Shown: piece after piece, positions 45,003 through 54,024 of the stretch
How positions within the stretch are numbered: position 1 is the first letter of the stretch
Layout: each line of letters opens with the position of its first letter
Assembly: GCF_026015295.1 (NCBI RefSeq)
Contig: NZ_JAPDUW010000001.1
Span: 1,240,001-1,304,000, forward strand
From: Segatella copri
GTDB taxonomy: Bacteria; Bacteroidota; Bacteroidia; Bacteroidales; Bacteroidaceae
Reading direction: 5' to 3'
Length of the DNA stretch: 64,000 nt
The notes under the pieces: model-generated
Told to the model about the DNA's origin: nothing
Seen by the model: the letters and a program-made list of their open reading frames with translations, nothing else
Databases searched by the model: none
Made by a program: the position numbers and the translations under genes

Positions 45003-45451
45003 TATTTCTTCATCCGTCTGAATGCCTGCCGATGGAACCGTTCCTCTGCCTTGATGACACTGAACACCTTATTAGGTGGCAAGATGGTCATAAATCTAGA
45101 ATGATACTCTTGCTGCAACTGTTTCAGCTGAATATCCAACTCATCCTGTCTTCTGATTGCTTCGGCACATGCCTCATTATCATTCGGATTCACATGACGG
45201 AATCGGCGCATTTCATCGAATATCATACGCATTTTCTTACCCATCTGTCTATATACCGGGAAGAATTTAGCAGCTTCTCTCGGCGTAAGACAGGCATTAG
45301 TCGTAATAAACTGTTCTAGTTCAGCCTGAAACCTTTTAGGATCAAATCCATCATGATGTTTTCTACCCTGAGGCTGTGAAGCAAGTGAAACCAGGCTAAT
45401 CATCAGCATAGCTAAAAGCGCAAGAAACCTATGTTGCATTATCTTTCTCAT
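45002..45451 (-). CDS. Exported Spy/CpxP-like protein
   Basis: 149 residues. A signal peptide (FLALLAMLMISLVSLAS) is followed by a basic helical domain: FDPKRFQAELEQFITTNACLTPREAAKFFPVYRQMGKKMRMIFDEMR and RRQDELDIQLKQLQQEYHSRFMTILPPNKVFSVIKAEERFHRQ. The LTxxEAxxFxPxY pattern and the terminal ILPPxK motif are typical of Bacteroidota Spy/CpxP-like periplasmic proteins linked to ECF sigma operons. Probably a chaperone or stress sensor. Last gene of the sigma operon. Confidence 0.7.
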   Translation of the reverse strand: MRKIMQHRFLALLAMLMISLVSLASQPQGRKHHDGFDPKRFQAELEQFITTNACLTPREAAKFFPVYRQMGKKMRMIFDEMRRFRHVNPNDNEACAEAIRRQDELDIQLKQLQQEYHSRFMTILPPNKVFSVIKAEERFHRQAFRRMKK

Positions 45452-45502
45452 ACCTTATCTTTTTTTAAATCTTTATCTGTAGACAAAAAGAAATACCAAC
45501 CA

Positions 45503-45901
45503 TTAATTTTCTGCAATCAGCGATGCATAGATAGTTTCATTATCCATCATCGTATAATCGGCCATCTCATTAAAAGTAGCATCCTCATTATTATTCACAG
45601 CAGCTTTCTGAACCATATGGTCCACATGTGCCATAGCAGGCTTACTGCTTCCCGTATATTTCAGCGCCAATACCGAACCACCTCCCATCACAGCCAAAAC
45701 AGCAACAGCCGCCGCAATCTTTCGAATCGGCATACGCTGCCATAAGCTAGGCTGCATGTGAATGATGCGGGGTTCCTGCTCCGGCAAATTTGCCATCACC
45801 CTATCCGTCAGCTGGTCGAAATAACCAGCCGGCACCTGGAAATGGTTTTTCTTACCAAAACGGCTATTCAATATATTGTCTTCTTTTAACATATTCCTCA
45901 T
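45503..45901 (-). CDS. Putative anti-sigma factor membrane protein
   Basis: 132 residues. An N-terminal cytosolic part (FQVPAGYFDQLTDRVMANLPEQE), one membrane helix (KIAAAVAVLAVMGGGSVLAL, about residues 62-81) and a short periplasmic tail. The FxVPxGYFxxLxxxV motif is frequent in Bacteroidota proteins following ECF sigma genes. Anti-sigma function is inferred from position and topology. The start may instead be the second ATG at 45892. Confidence 0.7.
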   Translation of the reverse strand: MRNMLKEDNILNSRFGKKNHFQVPAGYFDQLTDRVMANLPEQEPRIIHMQPSLWQRMPIRKIAAAVAVLAVMGGGSVLALKYTGSSKPAMAHVDHMVQKAAVNNNEDATFNEMADYTMMDNETIYASLIAEN

Positions 45902-45949
45902 TCCTTTCTTTTATACTTTATTAAATAGACGAAAACTAACCGAAAAGGT

Positions 45950-46492
45950 TTAATCCTTACGATTGAAAAAATCGGTTATTTTTTTCACAGCAAGATGATA
46001 GGATGCCTTCAAAGCTCCTTCACTTGTTGACAGCACCTTACTCATCTCTGAATATTTCATATTATCATAATATTTTAGAGTGAAAACTGTGCGCTGAACA
46101 TCGGGCAGTTGGGCTACAGCCTCTTGCAGTTCTGCCTGAATCTGGTCACCATCAAAATATTCATCGGCAAGAAGACGTGAAGCCAAGCCCGGCTCGTCTT
46201 CGGTACTGACATTAACCATTTGTTTCTTGCGTCTCAAGAAATCAAGGGCTTCGTTAATTGCTATACGGTAAAGCCATGTTGAGAGCGAAGACTTTCCCTG
46301 AAAAGAATCCAGATTGGTCCAAGCCTTAACAAAGGCATTCTGCAACACATCATCAGCATCATCATGATCTAAAACAATATGGCGAACCTTCCAATACAAC
46401 GGCTCGCTATACTGACTTACCAGTACAGCAAAGCCTTCGCGTTGGGTCTTAGGATTCCTAATCATCGCCAAGAGTTCTTTATCGTTTATCAT
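45950..46492 (-). CDS. ECF-type RNA polymerase sigma factor
   Basis: 180 residues. Region 2 (YWKVRHIVLDHDDADDVLQNAFVKAWTNLDSFQGKSSLSTWLYRIAINEALDFLRRKK) binds the -10-type element and RNAP; region 4 (LPDVQRTVFTLKYYDNMKYSEMSKVLSTSEGALKASYHLAVKKI) binds the -35-type element. It starts 20 bp after the L,D-transpeptidase stop, so it is probably cotranscribed with it. Targets unknown. Confidence 0.93.
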   Translation of the reverse strand: MINDKELLAMIRNPKTQREGFAVLVSQYSEPLYWKVRHIVLDHDDADDVLQNAFVKAWTNLDSFQGKSSLSTWLYRIAINEALDFLRRKKQMVNVSTEDEPGLASRLLADEYFDGDQIQAELQEAVAQLPDVQRTVFTLKYYDNMKYSEMSKVLSTSEGALKASYHLAVKKITDFFNRKD

Positions 46493-46512
46493 TGCTTTTA
46501 CAAATGTGTTGT

Positions 46513-48066
46513 TTATAGATATTTTCTCAACATATCGAATATTACCGCATCAAATCCATACACATCAGAATATTCAGCTATTCTGCCTCCTGCTAACGGA
46601 TAGAGTGTATAATAGGTTATGAAGAGAGGAACTTGAGGATTAACCTTTACGTTATTCACAACAAGTTTTTTATTGGCTAGCGAATCTGCTGTCATCGAAT
46701 AGTATATCTTTTCCTTCAGTTTCTCGTTTTTGTCAGCCAATAGAAAGACAGCGAAATCGTATGGTTTTTCTATTCTGATACATCCATGCGATACTCCTCT
46801 ATCCTCTTGTCCAAACACGCCTTTACTGTTAGTATCATGCAGGAAAACCGAGAAATTATTATCAAAACGGAAGATGATTCTTCCCAGAGCATTCCCCTTT
46901 CCGCCCCGCTGAGCGATGCCATAAGCACCAGAAATAAGCATAGATCGAGTTACTCTGTTTAAGTCAACCTCCTTACCTGTTGCCACTTCCCTTACATAGT
47001 AGTTACGCGCGCGAAAGTAGCCATGATTCCCCACCCGGTGTATCATATCATGGAGAACGATACTACGGGGAACAAACCATTGAGGATTCAACTCCATACG
47101 TTTGATATGACTGTTCAATATCGGGGTTTTGGTTTTACTGGCTCCACATCCTATGCGCATCGAGAGCGTATCCTGATGATCAATAGCCATCAGATGGAAC
47201 GATGGTATATTGACAACCACATATTTTTCGTGTTGCCAGGGATTATCATACTGTCTCCAGCGGCAACGTTCCATGTTGCAGAGAATTTTGATTCTCATCG
47301 CCTTGCCCAGTCCTCCAGCCTTCAATTTCTCCAGCAGTTGATAATAGAAAGGATTCTTAGGCTGTACTTCTTTCAGGAAGGAAGCCACCGAGTCGCATCT
47401 AACCATTTGCATAGCCTTCTGATAGAACGCATCATCTGCATGAGCCATTTTTACATCAAACAGACCTCTGAACCTAACGGGTCTCTTGCTACTATCATAA
47501 GGATTGGGAGCAAGAGTATCTAAACGATTGAAAACAAAACTAGGATTCATAAATCCAAAATTCTGCCCCATCGTATATCTGAAGTAAGCTTTGGTCAAGC
47601 GATACTCCAGTCGGGCTATCACTTGATTTATCTGATTATCAGCTGAATCTAGATTTAAATCTCGTAACCTGTCAATATCTCGGGCAATAGCATCCACATA
47701 GAACCGACGTTTATCAAATCCCATATCCGCTACGGAACGCAGGCAAGTCACCAGGGAGTCAGCCTGACTATTTACCCCATGACGTGTAATCCAAAGCAGA
47801 TTACCTTCATTCTGATAATAGCGACGGGTATGCAAATCAGCAGCATGTCGGTCTTTATCATTTCGCATGATGCTGTCTATCAGATTCCTTACCGCCCTCG
47901 AATTGATAGCATAGGCAGAAGAACGTAAGTCCTGATAATCATCTAACGATAATTGGAAATTGCTGTTTGGCACCCTGTCGTGGCAAGAACAGAACATCAA
48001 ACAGCAAGAAATGATAAGTAACGAAAAATGAAAGACTTTCACTTTCTGATTAAAGTTAAACGGCAT
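46513..48066 (-). CDS. L,D-transpeptidase (YcbB-like) lipoprotein
   Basis: 517 residues. The N-terminus (FSLLIISCCLMFCSCHDR) is a lipoprotein signal. A large N-terminal domain precedes the YkuD catalytic domain: VPRSIVLHDMIHRV..., FSVFLHDTNSKGVF and GVSHGCIRIEKPYDFAVFLL with the catalytic His and Cys. It makes 3-3 crosslinks in peptidoglycan or attaches other molecules to it. It sits directly upstream of an ECF sigma gene in a probable envelope-stress operon. Confidence 0.9.
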   Translation of the reverse strand: MPFNFNQKVKVFHFSLLIISCCLMFCSCHDRVPNSNFQLSLDDYQDLRSSAYAINSRAVRNLIDSIMRNDKDRHAADLHTRRYYQNEGNLLWITRHGVNSQADSLVTCLRSVADMGFDKRRFYVDAIARDIDRLRDLNLDSADNQINQVIARLEYRLTKAYFRYTMGQNFGFMNPSFVFNRLDTLAPNPYDSSKRPVRFRGLFDVKMAHADDAFYQKAMQMVRCDSVASFLKEVQPKNPFYYQLLEKLKAGGLGKAMRIKILCNMERCRWRQYDNPWQHEKYVVVNIPSFHLMAIDHQDTLSMRIGCGASKTKTPILNSHIKRMELNPQWFVPRSIVLHDMIHRVGNHGYFRARNYYVREVATGKEVDLNRVTRSMLISGAYGIAQRGGKGNALGRIIFRFDNNFSVFLHDTNSKGVFGQEDRGVSHGCIRIEKPYDFAVFLLADKNEKLKEKIYYSMTADSLANKKLVVNNVKVNPQVPLFITYYTLYPLAGGRIAEYSDVYGFDAVIFDMLRKYL

Positions 48067-48087
48067 TCTAAGGCCTCTATGGTACTA

Positions 48088-48405
48088 TTAATGCTTTACG
48101 CAAATTTTGCGCGTAAAGGTATTCCCCACCTTTACAATATAGATACCATCAGCCAATGGCAAGTTTACGCGCTTGTCATTACCTTCTATGCGGAAGGTCT
48201 TGATAGTAACACCTGCCACATTATATATTCTCACCACTTGCCCGCTAGCGCCTGTGATATGCATCACGCCCCCAGCATAGTTCAAGTTGATATCTGCCAC
48301 ATCAAGGTCTGCCCATTCTATGTTTCCCTCGTTGGCCATAGCATCCGAAGGAACAGAAAGTGCTAACATTGCAATTGTCAATATTGAAAGTAAAGTCCGT
48401 TTCAT
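48088..48405 (-). CDS. Secreted miniprotein resembling a T9SS sorting domain
   Basis: 105 residues: a signal peptide (LLSILTIAMLALSVPSDAMA) followed by about 80 residues that resemble the type A C-terminal sorting domain of the type IX secretion system (VRIYNVAGVTIKTFRIEGND; LPLADGIYIVKVGNTFTRKICVK). There is no cargo domain. It may be secreted or surface-attached by itself, or be a domain of another function. The last codons form an inverted repeat (TTTACGC/GCGTAAA, about 48096-48118). It begins the run into the L,D-transpeptidase gene 21 bp downstream. Confidence 0.6.
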   Translation of the reverse strand: MKRTLLSILTIAMLALSVPSDAMANEGNIEWADLDVADINLNYAGGVMHITGASGQVVRIYNVAGVTIKTFRIEGNDKRVNLPLADGIYIVKVGNTFTRKICVKH

Positions 48406-48442
48406 ATATTTTCAAGTTTCGTTAAACCAATAGTTCTTTCTG

Positions 48443-48450
48443 CAAAGATA
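48443..48450 (-). promoter_or_regulatory. Promoter (-7 box) of the miniprotein/envelope operon
   Basis: Minus-strand TATCTTTG matches TAnnTTTG, about 40 bp before the ATG at 48405, and abuts the galE terminator upstream. Confidence 0.55.
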
Positions 48451-48461
48451 TATAAAAAAAA

Positions 48462-48494
48462 GGAAACTTACCGTCTTCCCGACGATAAGTTTCC
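48462..48494 (-). terminator. Terminator of galE
   Basis: GGAAACTTAcCGTC / GACGaTAAGTTTCC, one mismatch, with an eight-base T-run on the minus strand. Confidence 0.85.
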
Positions 48495-48568
48495 CAAAAA
48501 TTAGCTTTTTTAACCTTTCAGAGGAAAAAAGAAGCCAATTCACATTATTTTCTAAAACAACCAACACT

Positions 48569-49606
48569 TTACATGATGCCATCAGCGCGAAGTTTCTGCT
48601 GCCATTTCCAAGCAGAAGCCAACACATCTTCAAGCTTAGCCTCAGCCTTCCAGCCGAGTACCTTGTTCGCCTTGGTGCAATCACCCCAAATTTTCTCAAT
48701 ATCGCCCTCTCTTCGTGGACCATACTTCCAATTCAGTTTCACACCTGTAGCTTTTTCAAAAGTCTCAACAATTTCGAGAGTTGAGTTTCCATTACCTGTA
48801 CCGATATTGAAATATTCGATAGGCTCAGTCTCCTTATCAAGAACACGTGCCATAGCAGCTACATGTGCCTTAGCCAAGTCTACAACATAAATATAGTCGC
48901 GGATACAGGTTCCATCAGGAGTATCATAATCATTACCAAAGATAGTGAGTTCCTTGCGGATACCCATAGCTGTCTGAGTAACGTATGGAATCAGATTGTT
49001 TGGCACACCATTTGGCAACTCACCAATCTCAGCAGAAGGATGTGCACCTATAGGATTGAAATATCTCAATACAATGCTCTTGATGGCTGCACCACTATGG
49101 ATATAATCAGCTATGATCTGCTCATTAATCTCCTTAGTATTGCCATAAGGTGAAGTAGCCTTCTGATGTGGAGCCTCTTCTGTTACAGGCAAATTCTCAG
49201 GCTTTGGCTGACCATAAACGGTACAAGAAGAAGAGAAGATGATACCCTTTACCTGATACTTTGGCATAAGTTCCAGGAGATTAATGAGCGATACGATATT
49301 GTTGCGATAATACAACAATGGTTTCTGTACGCTCTCGCCTACTGCCTTACTTGCAGCAAAGTGAATGATACCCTTAATATCAGGATATTTCTGGAATACA
49401 GCCTCGGTAGCAGCCTTGTCGCGCAAGTCAACCTGTTCAAAAGCAGGGCGGATACCAGTAATCTTTTCGATACCATCGAGTACTTCAATCTTTGAGTTTG
49501 AGAGGTCATCTACGATAACAACATTGTAGCCTGCCTGCTGCAACTCTACTGTAGTATGGCTACCTATGAAGCCTGTACCACCTGTAACAAGAATAGTTTG
49601 TTTCAT
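48569..49606 (-). CDS. galE: UDP-glucose 4-epimerase
   Basis: 345 residues from the ATG at 49606 (MKQTILVTGGTGFIGSHTTVEL), though a TTG two codons upstream keeps the frame open. GGTGFIGSHT is the NAD-binding Rossmann loop; FSSSCTVYG and SPYGNTKEI hold the catalytic Ser and the YxxxK pair. It interconverts UDP-glucose and UDP-galactose for surface glycans and galactose use. Single-gene unit with promoter and terminator. Confidence 0.95.
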   Translation of the reverse strand: MKQTILVTGGTGFIGSHTTVELQQAGYNVVIVDDLSNSKIEVLDGIEKITGIRPAFEQVDLRDKAATEAVFQKYPDIKGIIHFAASKAVGESVQKPLLYYRNNIVSLINLLELMPKYQVKGIIFSSSCTVYGQPKPENLPVTEEAPHQKATSPYGNTKEINEQIIADYIHSGAAIKSIVLRYFNPIGAHPSAEIGELPNGVPNNLIPYVTQTAMGIRKELTIFGNDYDTPDGTCIRDYIYVVDLAKAHVAAMARVLDKETEPIEYFNIGTGNGNSTLEIVETFEKATGVKLNWKYGPRREGDIEKIWGDCTKANKVLGWKAEAKLEDVLASAWKWQQKLRADGIM

Positions 49607-49648
49607 AATCAAATATAGTTAGTTTGAAGAATTATTATATTTCTTCTG

Positions 49649-49656
49649 CAAAAGTA
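49649..49656 (-). promoter_or_regulatory. Promoter (-7 box) of galE
   Basis: Minus-strand TACTTTTG, about 43 bp upstream of the ATG; no clear -33 box. Confidence 0.55.
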
Positions 49657-49707
49657 CTGCAAAAATCTGAAAAAGCAGAAAGATTTTTCAAAAAAATACT
49701 TTTTTCC

Positions 49708-49738
49708 TTTGTTTTATCTATTATTTATACTATCTTTG
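49708..49738 (+). promoter_or_regulatory. Promoter of fbp
   Basis: TTTG (49708-49711), 19 bp, TATCTTTG (49731-49738): a full consensus match 32 bp before the ATG. Confidence 0.8.
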
Positions 49739-49770
49739 CAAAAGATAAATAGTAAAAAGGCTCTAAGAAA

Positions 49771-51771
49771 ATGGAAAAAAACATGAAACATTATAATATA
49801 GAACAAGACATGAGATATTTGCAGTTGCTCTCTCAGTCGTTCCCTACTATAGCAGAGGCGAGCACCGAGATTATCAACCTGCAAGCCATCCTCAACCTGC
49901 CAAAGGGTACCGAGCATTTCCTTGCCGACATCCATGGTGAGTATGAGGCCTTCCTGCATGTACTGAAAAATGCATCAGGAAATATCAAGCGTAAGGTGAA
50001 CGAACTCTTTGGCAATACCCTTCGCGAACAGGAGAAGCGAGAACTCTGCTCTCTTATTTACTATCCTGAGCAGAAACTGGAACTCGTCAAGCAGAACGAA
50101 CCCGACATCAACGACTGGTATCACATCACCCTGCACCAGTTGGTGGCTGTATGCCGTGATGTTTCCAGCAAATATACCCGAAGCAAGGTGCGCAAATCGC
50201 TGCCATGCGATTTCTCGTATATTATCCAGGAGCTTTTGCACGAGCATACTGAAGATCATGACAAGACAGCCTATGTCAATGTTATTGTTGATACGATTAT
50301 CAGCACAGGCAGAGCCGATGATTTCATCATCGCTATAGCCAACGTCATCCAGCGCCTGGCTATCGACCAGCTCCATATTCTGGGCGATATCTACGATAGA
50401 GGTCCAGGAGCCCACATCATCTTGGACAAGATGCGCCGCTACCACAGTTGGGACATCCAGTGGGGTAATCACGATGTACTATGGATGGGAGCAGCTGCCG
50501 GCAATGATGCCTGCATCTGTAATGTGATCCGTCTCTCCCTGCGATACGCCAACCTCTCGACATTGGAAGAAGGCTATGGCATCAACCTCGTACCACTCGC
50601 TACTTTTGCGATGGAAACCTACAAGGAGGATGATTGCAAAGAATTTCTGCCTAAGCTCAGCGGAGGTGCAGCAGCAATGGATGAAAAGACCCAGCGGCTC
50701 ACCTCTCAGATGCACAAGGCTATAGCTGTCATCCAGTTTAAATTAGAGAGCCAGCTTTTCAAGAAGCATCCGGAATGGAAGATGAAAGACCGTTGTCTTT
50801 TTGACCATATCGATTACAGGAAAGGCAAGGTAGAGATTGACGGAAAAGAGTATGACATGACCTCATGCCACTTCCCTACCATCGATCCGGACAATCCAGA
50901 CAAGCTATCTGAAGAAGAGGAAATTCTGATTCAGAAACTGCATCATTCGTTTATGGTCTGCGAGAAGCTGCACAAGCATATCAACGTTATGCTGCAGCAT
51001 GGTTGCATGTACGCTATCTTCAACAACAACCTGCTTTTCCATGCTTCCTGTCCGCTCAACGAAGATGGTTCATTAAAAGAGGTAGAAATATATCCTGGCA
51101 AGAAATTCAGCGGCAGAGCCCTGATGCATCATACGGGCATGCAGATACGCACAGCTTTCCAATCAGATTCTGATCCGAATGAAAAGGAATATGCCATCGA
51201 TTATTTCATCTACCTATGGTGCGGTCCTGACAGTCCGCTCTTCGACAAGAGTAAGATGGCCACCTTCGAGCGCTATTTCATTACCGATAAGGAGACTCAT
51301 AAAGAAGAGAAGGGATACTACTTCCTGTTGCGCGATAACGAACAGGTTATCGACCATATTATGGATGAGTTTGGGGTAACCGGTCCTAACCGCCATATCA
51401 TCAATGGGCACGTGCCCGTTCGCACAACCAAGGGCGAGAACCCTATCAAGGCAAACGGTAAGCTGATGGTTATCGATGGAGGTTTCTCTAAAGCCTACCA
51501 CAACGAGACTGGCATTGCCGGCTACACCTTAGTATATCACTCCCGCGGATTTCAGCTGGTCCAGCACGAGCCATTTACGAGTATGGAAGATGCCATCAAG
51601 CGAGGTACCGACATCAAGAGTACCACACAGATTGTAGAAATGTCGAACCGCCGAATGCTGGTAGCCGACACTGATATAGGTTGCGAACTCCGTAAGCAGA
51701 TAGAAGACCTGAAAGAGCTTCTCTATGCTTACCGACATGGTTTCATCAAGGAATCAGAAAGGAAGAAGTAA
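49771..51771 (+). CDS. fbp: Fructose-1,6-bisphosphatase, class III
   Basis: 666 residues, the usual class III length. Metallophosphoesterase motifs HFLADIHGEYEAF, LGDIYDRGPGAHII and WGNHDVLWMGA, with later His-containing motifs (RHIINGHVPVRTTKGENPIKANGKLMVIDGGF). It makes fructose 6-phosphate in gluconeogenesis. The ATG at 49771 fits the promoter distance; an ATG at residue 5 is possible. Confidence 0.96.
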   Translation: MEKNMKHYNIEQDMRYLQLLSQSFPTIAEASTEIINLQAILNLPKGTEHFLADIHGEYEAFLHVLKNASGNIKRKVNELFGNTLREQEKRELCSLIYYPEQKLELVKQNEPDINDWYHITLHQLVAVCRDVSSKYTRSKVRKSLPCDFSYIIQELLHEHTEDHDKTAYVNVIVDTIISTGRADDFIIAIANVIQRLAIDQLHILGDIYDRGPGAHIILDKMRRYHSWDIQWGNHDVLWMGAAAGNDACICNVIRLSLRYANLSTLEEGYGINLVPLATFAMETYKEDDCKEFLPKLSGGAAAMDEKTQRLTSQMHKAIAVIQFKLESQLFKKHPEWKMKDRCLFDHIDYRKGKVEIDGKEYDMTSCHFPTIDPDNPDKLSEEEEILIQKLHHSFMVCEKLHKHINVMLQHGCMYAIFNNNLLFHASCPLNEDGSLKEVEIYPGKKFSGRALMHHTGMQIRTAFQSDSDPNEKEYAIDYFIYLWCGPDSPLFDKSKMATFERYFITDKETHKEEKGYYFLLRDNEQVIDHIMDEFGVTGPNRHIINGHVPVRTTKGENPIKANGKLMVIDGGFSKAYHNETGIAGYTLVYHSRGFQLVQHEPFTSMEDAIKRGTDIKSTTQIVEMSNRRMLVADTDIGCELRKQIEDLKELLYAYRHGFIKESERKK

Positions 51772-51788
51772 GAAACCGAGCATACTAC

Positions 51789-51828
51789 AAAAAAGCCCCC
51801 GGTGCTACATGCATCGAGGGCTTTTTTT
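51789..51828 (+). terminator. Terminator of fbp
   Basis: AAAAAAGCCC...GGGCTTTTTTT with an inner GGTGC/GCATC pairing, 17 bp past the stop. The A/T symmetry suggests it may also end the convergent lipoprotein gene. Confidence 0.85.
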
Positions 51829-51829
51829 T

Positions 51830-52288
51830 TCAGAATTTTCTGAACCGCAATCTCAGGGTTTTACTCTTCAGTTGCATCTTACCTCCGGTCATTACCTCCT
51901 TGGCAAAATGCTCATTCAGATGATTGATGCCACAGCTACGCAAAGAATCATTCATTTCTGTTAAAAGTACATCGCCTCCATAATCTTCATGCCATTTATT
52001 ACGATAAACAGATGTAATCAGCAAACTGTCGGAGGTTTGCTCAAAACGGAGATAAAATCCTCTACCAGCCTCGAAGCGATCATAATCAGCAACCTGAATC
52101 AACTTATACTGGCAGCCCCAGAACACGCGCTTATCTGCAAAGTTACAAGTACCCCCTGTAGCTAAAGTATCTACCTGCTCCAGATGCCAGAAACCATCCA
52201 AATCACCATTCTGGCTTGTTTCTACCTCACATGAGCTTAGAGTGAGCATCATAACAGCAAGGGAAAGCACCCCTATTATCTTTTTCAT
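51830..52288 (-). CDS. Lipocalin-like lipoprotein
   Basis: 152 residues. The N-terminus MKKIIGVLSLAVMMLTLSSC ends in a lipobox Cys. The mature part starts GDLDGFWHLEQVDT, the GxW start of lipocalin-like folds found in many Bacteroidota lipoproteins, and continues as beta-strands (GFYLRFEQTSDSLLITSVY). The ligand is unknown. It lies 10 bp after wzi and is likely cotranscribed with it. Confidence 0.75.
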   Translation of the reverse strand: MKKIIGVLSLAVMMLTLSSCEVETSQNGDLDGFWHLEQVDTLATGGTCNFADKRVFWGCQYKLIQVADYDRFEAGRGFYLRFEQTSDSLLITSVYRNKWHEDYGGDVLLTEMNDSLRSCGINHLNEHFAKEVMTGGKMQLKSKTLRLRFRKF

Positions 52289-52298
52289 ATTTTCTATC

Positions 52299-53888
52299 TT
52301 ATCGATTATTATTTCTTTTCGTCAGCAAACCTCTTTTGCTGATGGTTATCTGCATACCGGCATTATGCCCCAGCATCTTTTCGCTACCGAAATCCATCGC
52401 ATAGCCTGCCTTCAACTGCCACTGATGCGGGAAATCGTAATGACCCTCTACCAGAAAACTTACATTATGATGCTTTTTTGTAAACGGGTTGCTATATGTA
52501 CCCCAACCTTTCTGATAGGTGCCTAATATACGATAGCCCAACCGCTGTGTAGGCTGACCATCAAAACCCAGATGATAAGCTATGAAACGGTTGTTTCTGA
52601 TATCAATATATCCGTCGTTATTATAAATAGGCGAACGGTAGAGTGGATTTCCTATCACCTGGCCCCAATGCTGCCATCCAGGATAGATGCTGTGGTTATA
52701 ATAATCATCAGTACCCGCTATATGGTCTGCGATACCCGATGTACGGTCATGATTGTACGGACCACTCTGATATTTGGTATAGAGATACTCCAGCACCACA
52801 TTTTTCAGCCAGCGCGAATACTTCAGATTCAGTTCGAAGCCCAGCATGATATCCTTCAGCGAATACATGAAGAAACGGCGTTTTACTTTCTTATTCCAGT
52901 CTGCGCCCTCACCATATCCATTATAGTCGAGGAGAAACATCTGGCTGTGATCTTCGAAATAATGATCGGCATAGATGGCAGCTTTCCAACTGTCAGTGTC
53001 ATAATTGATACGCATCAGCCAACTGCCCAACTGGTTGCCGGCAACATTGGCATAAGCCCCTTCACCTGCATCAGAGCCCGTTGCCGACAGCGCATGCCAG
53101 AAGCCTTTCAGATTTTTCTCGGTAGGAATCTGTTCCATACTGTCACCTGTTGGACGATATGCATTGCCACCAAACTGAGCAACCATTTCCAAGCCCATTT
53201 CTATGCTGAGCGGACAGAAAGCATTCTCGTTTCCGATACGCAAGAAACCAGCCTTGCTGTGATAGAGCATGTGGTCACAATATTTAGTCTGCCGTTTCGT
53301 AAAATCATGCTGCCAGCCATCATCCGTAGTCATACCATAAGCCAGATGACCTTTCAGTTGCAGCCAGCCTCTACCAAACGGAAGCGTCCAATATTCAGGA
53401 AGCGCCAGACGAACCTGAGGTATCGGACGGGCATTGATACCCAGACACTGGCTACCACTGGAGAGCGACTGGTTTTTCAGCTCCATCGGATATTCCTTGG
53501 CACCTGCAGTCAGCACACCATAAAGCCAGCGGGCCTCCACATAAGCCTGCTGCACCACTACATGGCTGGTATAGTTTACCGGTACTGCCACATCTACTCC
53601 ATATCCTACAGCCCAGCGGCGAGCAGAATCAGCAGAAAGCGGACGAACCAGACTACCTCTGAGATAGCCGTTATTCTTCTCTAAAGAACTTAATCCATGT
53701 TTGTTTGCGTTAAGCCACAATGGGGTTTTACCTTTCGAAAACGACCCTTGCATCTCAACACCATATTGTATATCTTCCCGAAGATCTATCTTCTCCGTGC
53801 CATCCCCCTCTTGCCACATATACTGTGCCATAGATGGGGCTGCCAGACTGCAAAGGGCAAAACATACACCTACCTTTATCTTATTCAT
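52299..53888 (-). CDS. Capsule assembly protein Wzi-family outer-membrane barrel
   Basis: 529 residues. A signal peptide (VCFALCSLAAPSMAQ) and a series of amphipathic beta-strands. Typical segments are VDVAVPVNYTSHVVVQQAYVEARW, LTAGAKEYPMELKNQSLSSGSQCLGINARPIPQVRLALPEY and the C-terminal strand (NAGMQITISKRG). Relatives bind capsule at the surface or are unassigned Bacteroidota barrels. No capsule genes are adjacent. Confidence 0.8.
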   Translation of the reverse strand: MNKIKVGVCFALCSLAAPSMAQYMWQEGDGTEKIDLREDIQYGVEMQGSFSKGKTPLWLNANKHGLSSLEKNNGYLRGSLVRPLSADSARRWAVGYGVDVAVPVNYTSHVVVQQAYVEARWLYGVLTAGAKEYPMELKNQSLSSGSQCLGINARPIPQVRLALPEYWTLPFGRGWLQLKGHLAYGMTTDDGWQHDFTKRQTKYCDHMLYHSKAGFLRIGNENAFCPLSIEMGLEMVAQFGGNAYRPTGDSMEQIPTEKNLKGFWHALSATGSDAGEGAYANVAGNQLGSWLMRINYDTDSWKAAIYADHYFEDHSQMFLLDYNGYGEGADWNKKVKRRFFMYSLKDIMLGFELNLKYSRWLKNVVLEYLYTKYQSGPYNHDRTSGIADHIAGTDDYYNHSIYPGWQHWGQVIGNPLYRSPIYNNDGYIDIRNNRFIAYHLGFDGQPTQRLGYRILGTYQKGWGTYSNPFTKKHHNVSFLVEGHYDFPHQWQLKAGYAMDFGSEKMLGHNAGMQITISKRGLLTKRNNNR

Positions 53889-53959
53889 AATTAAATCTAT
53901 ACTTTCAAGATAAAAACGTAATTATCTCTATTATATTGTATATATTCAGAAAAATAAAA

Positions 53960-54009
53960 AAAAGAGCAACACTTGCCTCTCATTTTTTGAGAACAAGCAT
54001 TGCTCTTTT
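53960..54009 (-). terminator. Terminator of the nqr operon
   Basis: A long stem AAAAGAGCAA / TTGCTCTTTT with an inner CTTG-TCTCA/TGAGA-CAAG pairing, 16 bp after the nqrF stop; T-run on the minus strand. Confidence 0.85.
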
Positions 54010-54024
54010 GATTGAATTATCGTT

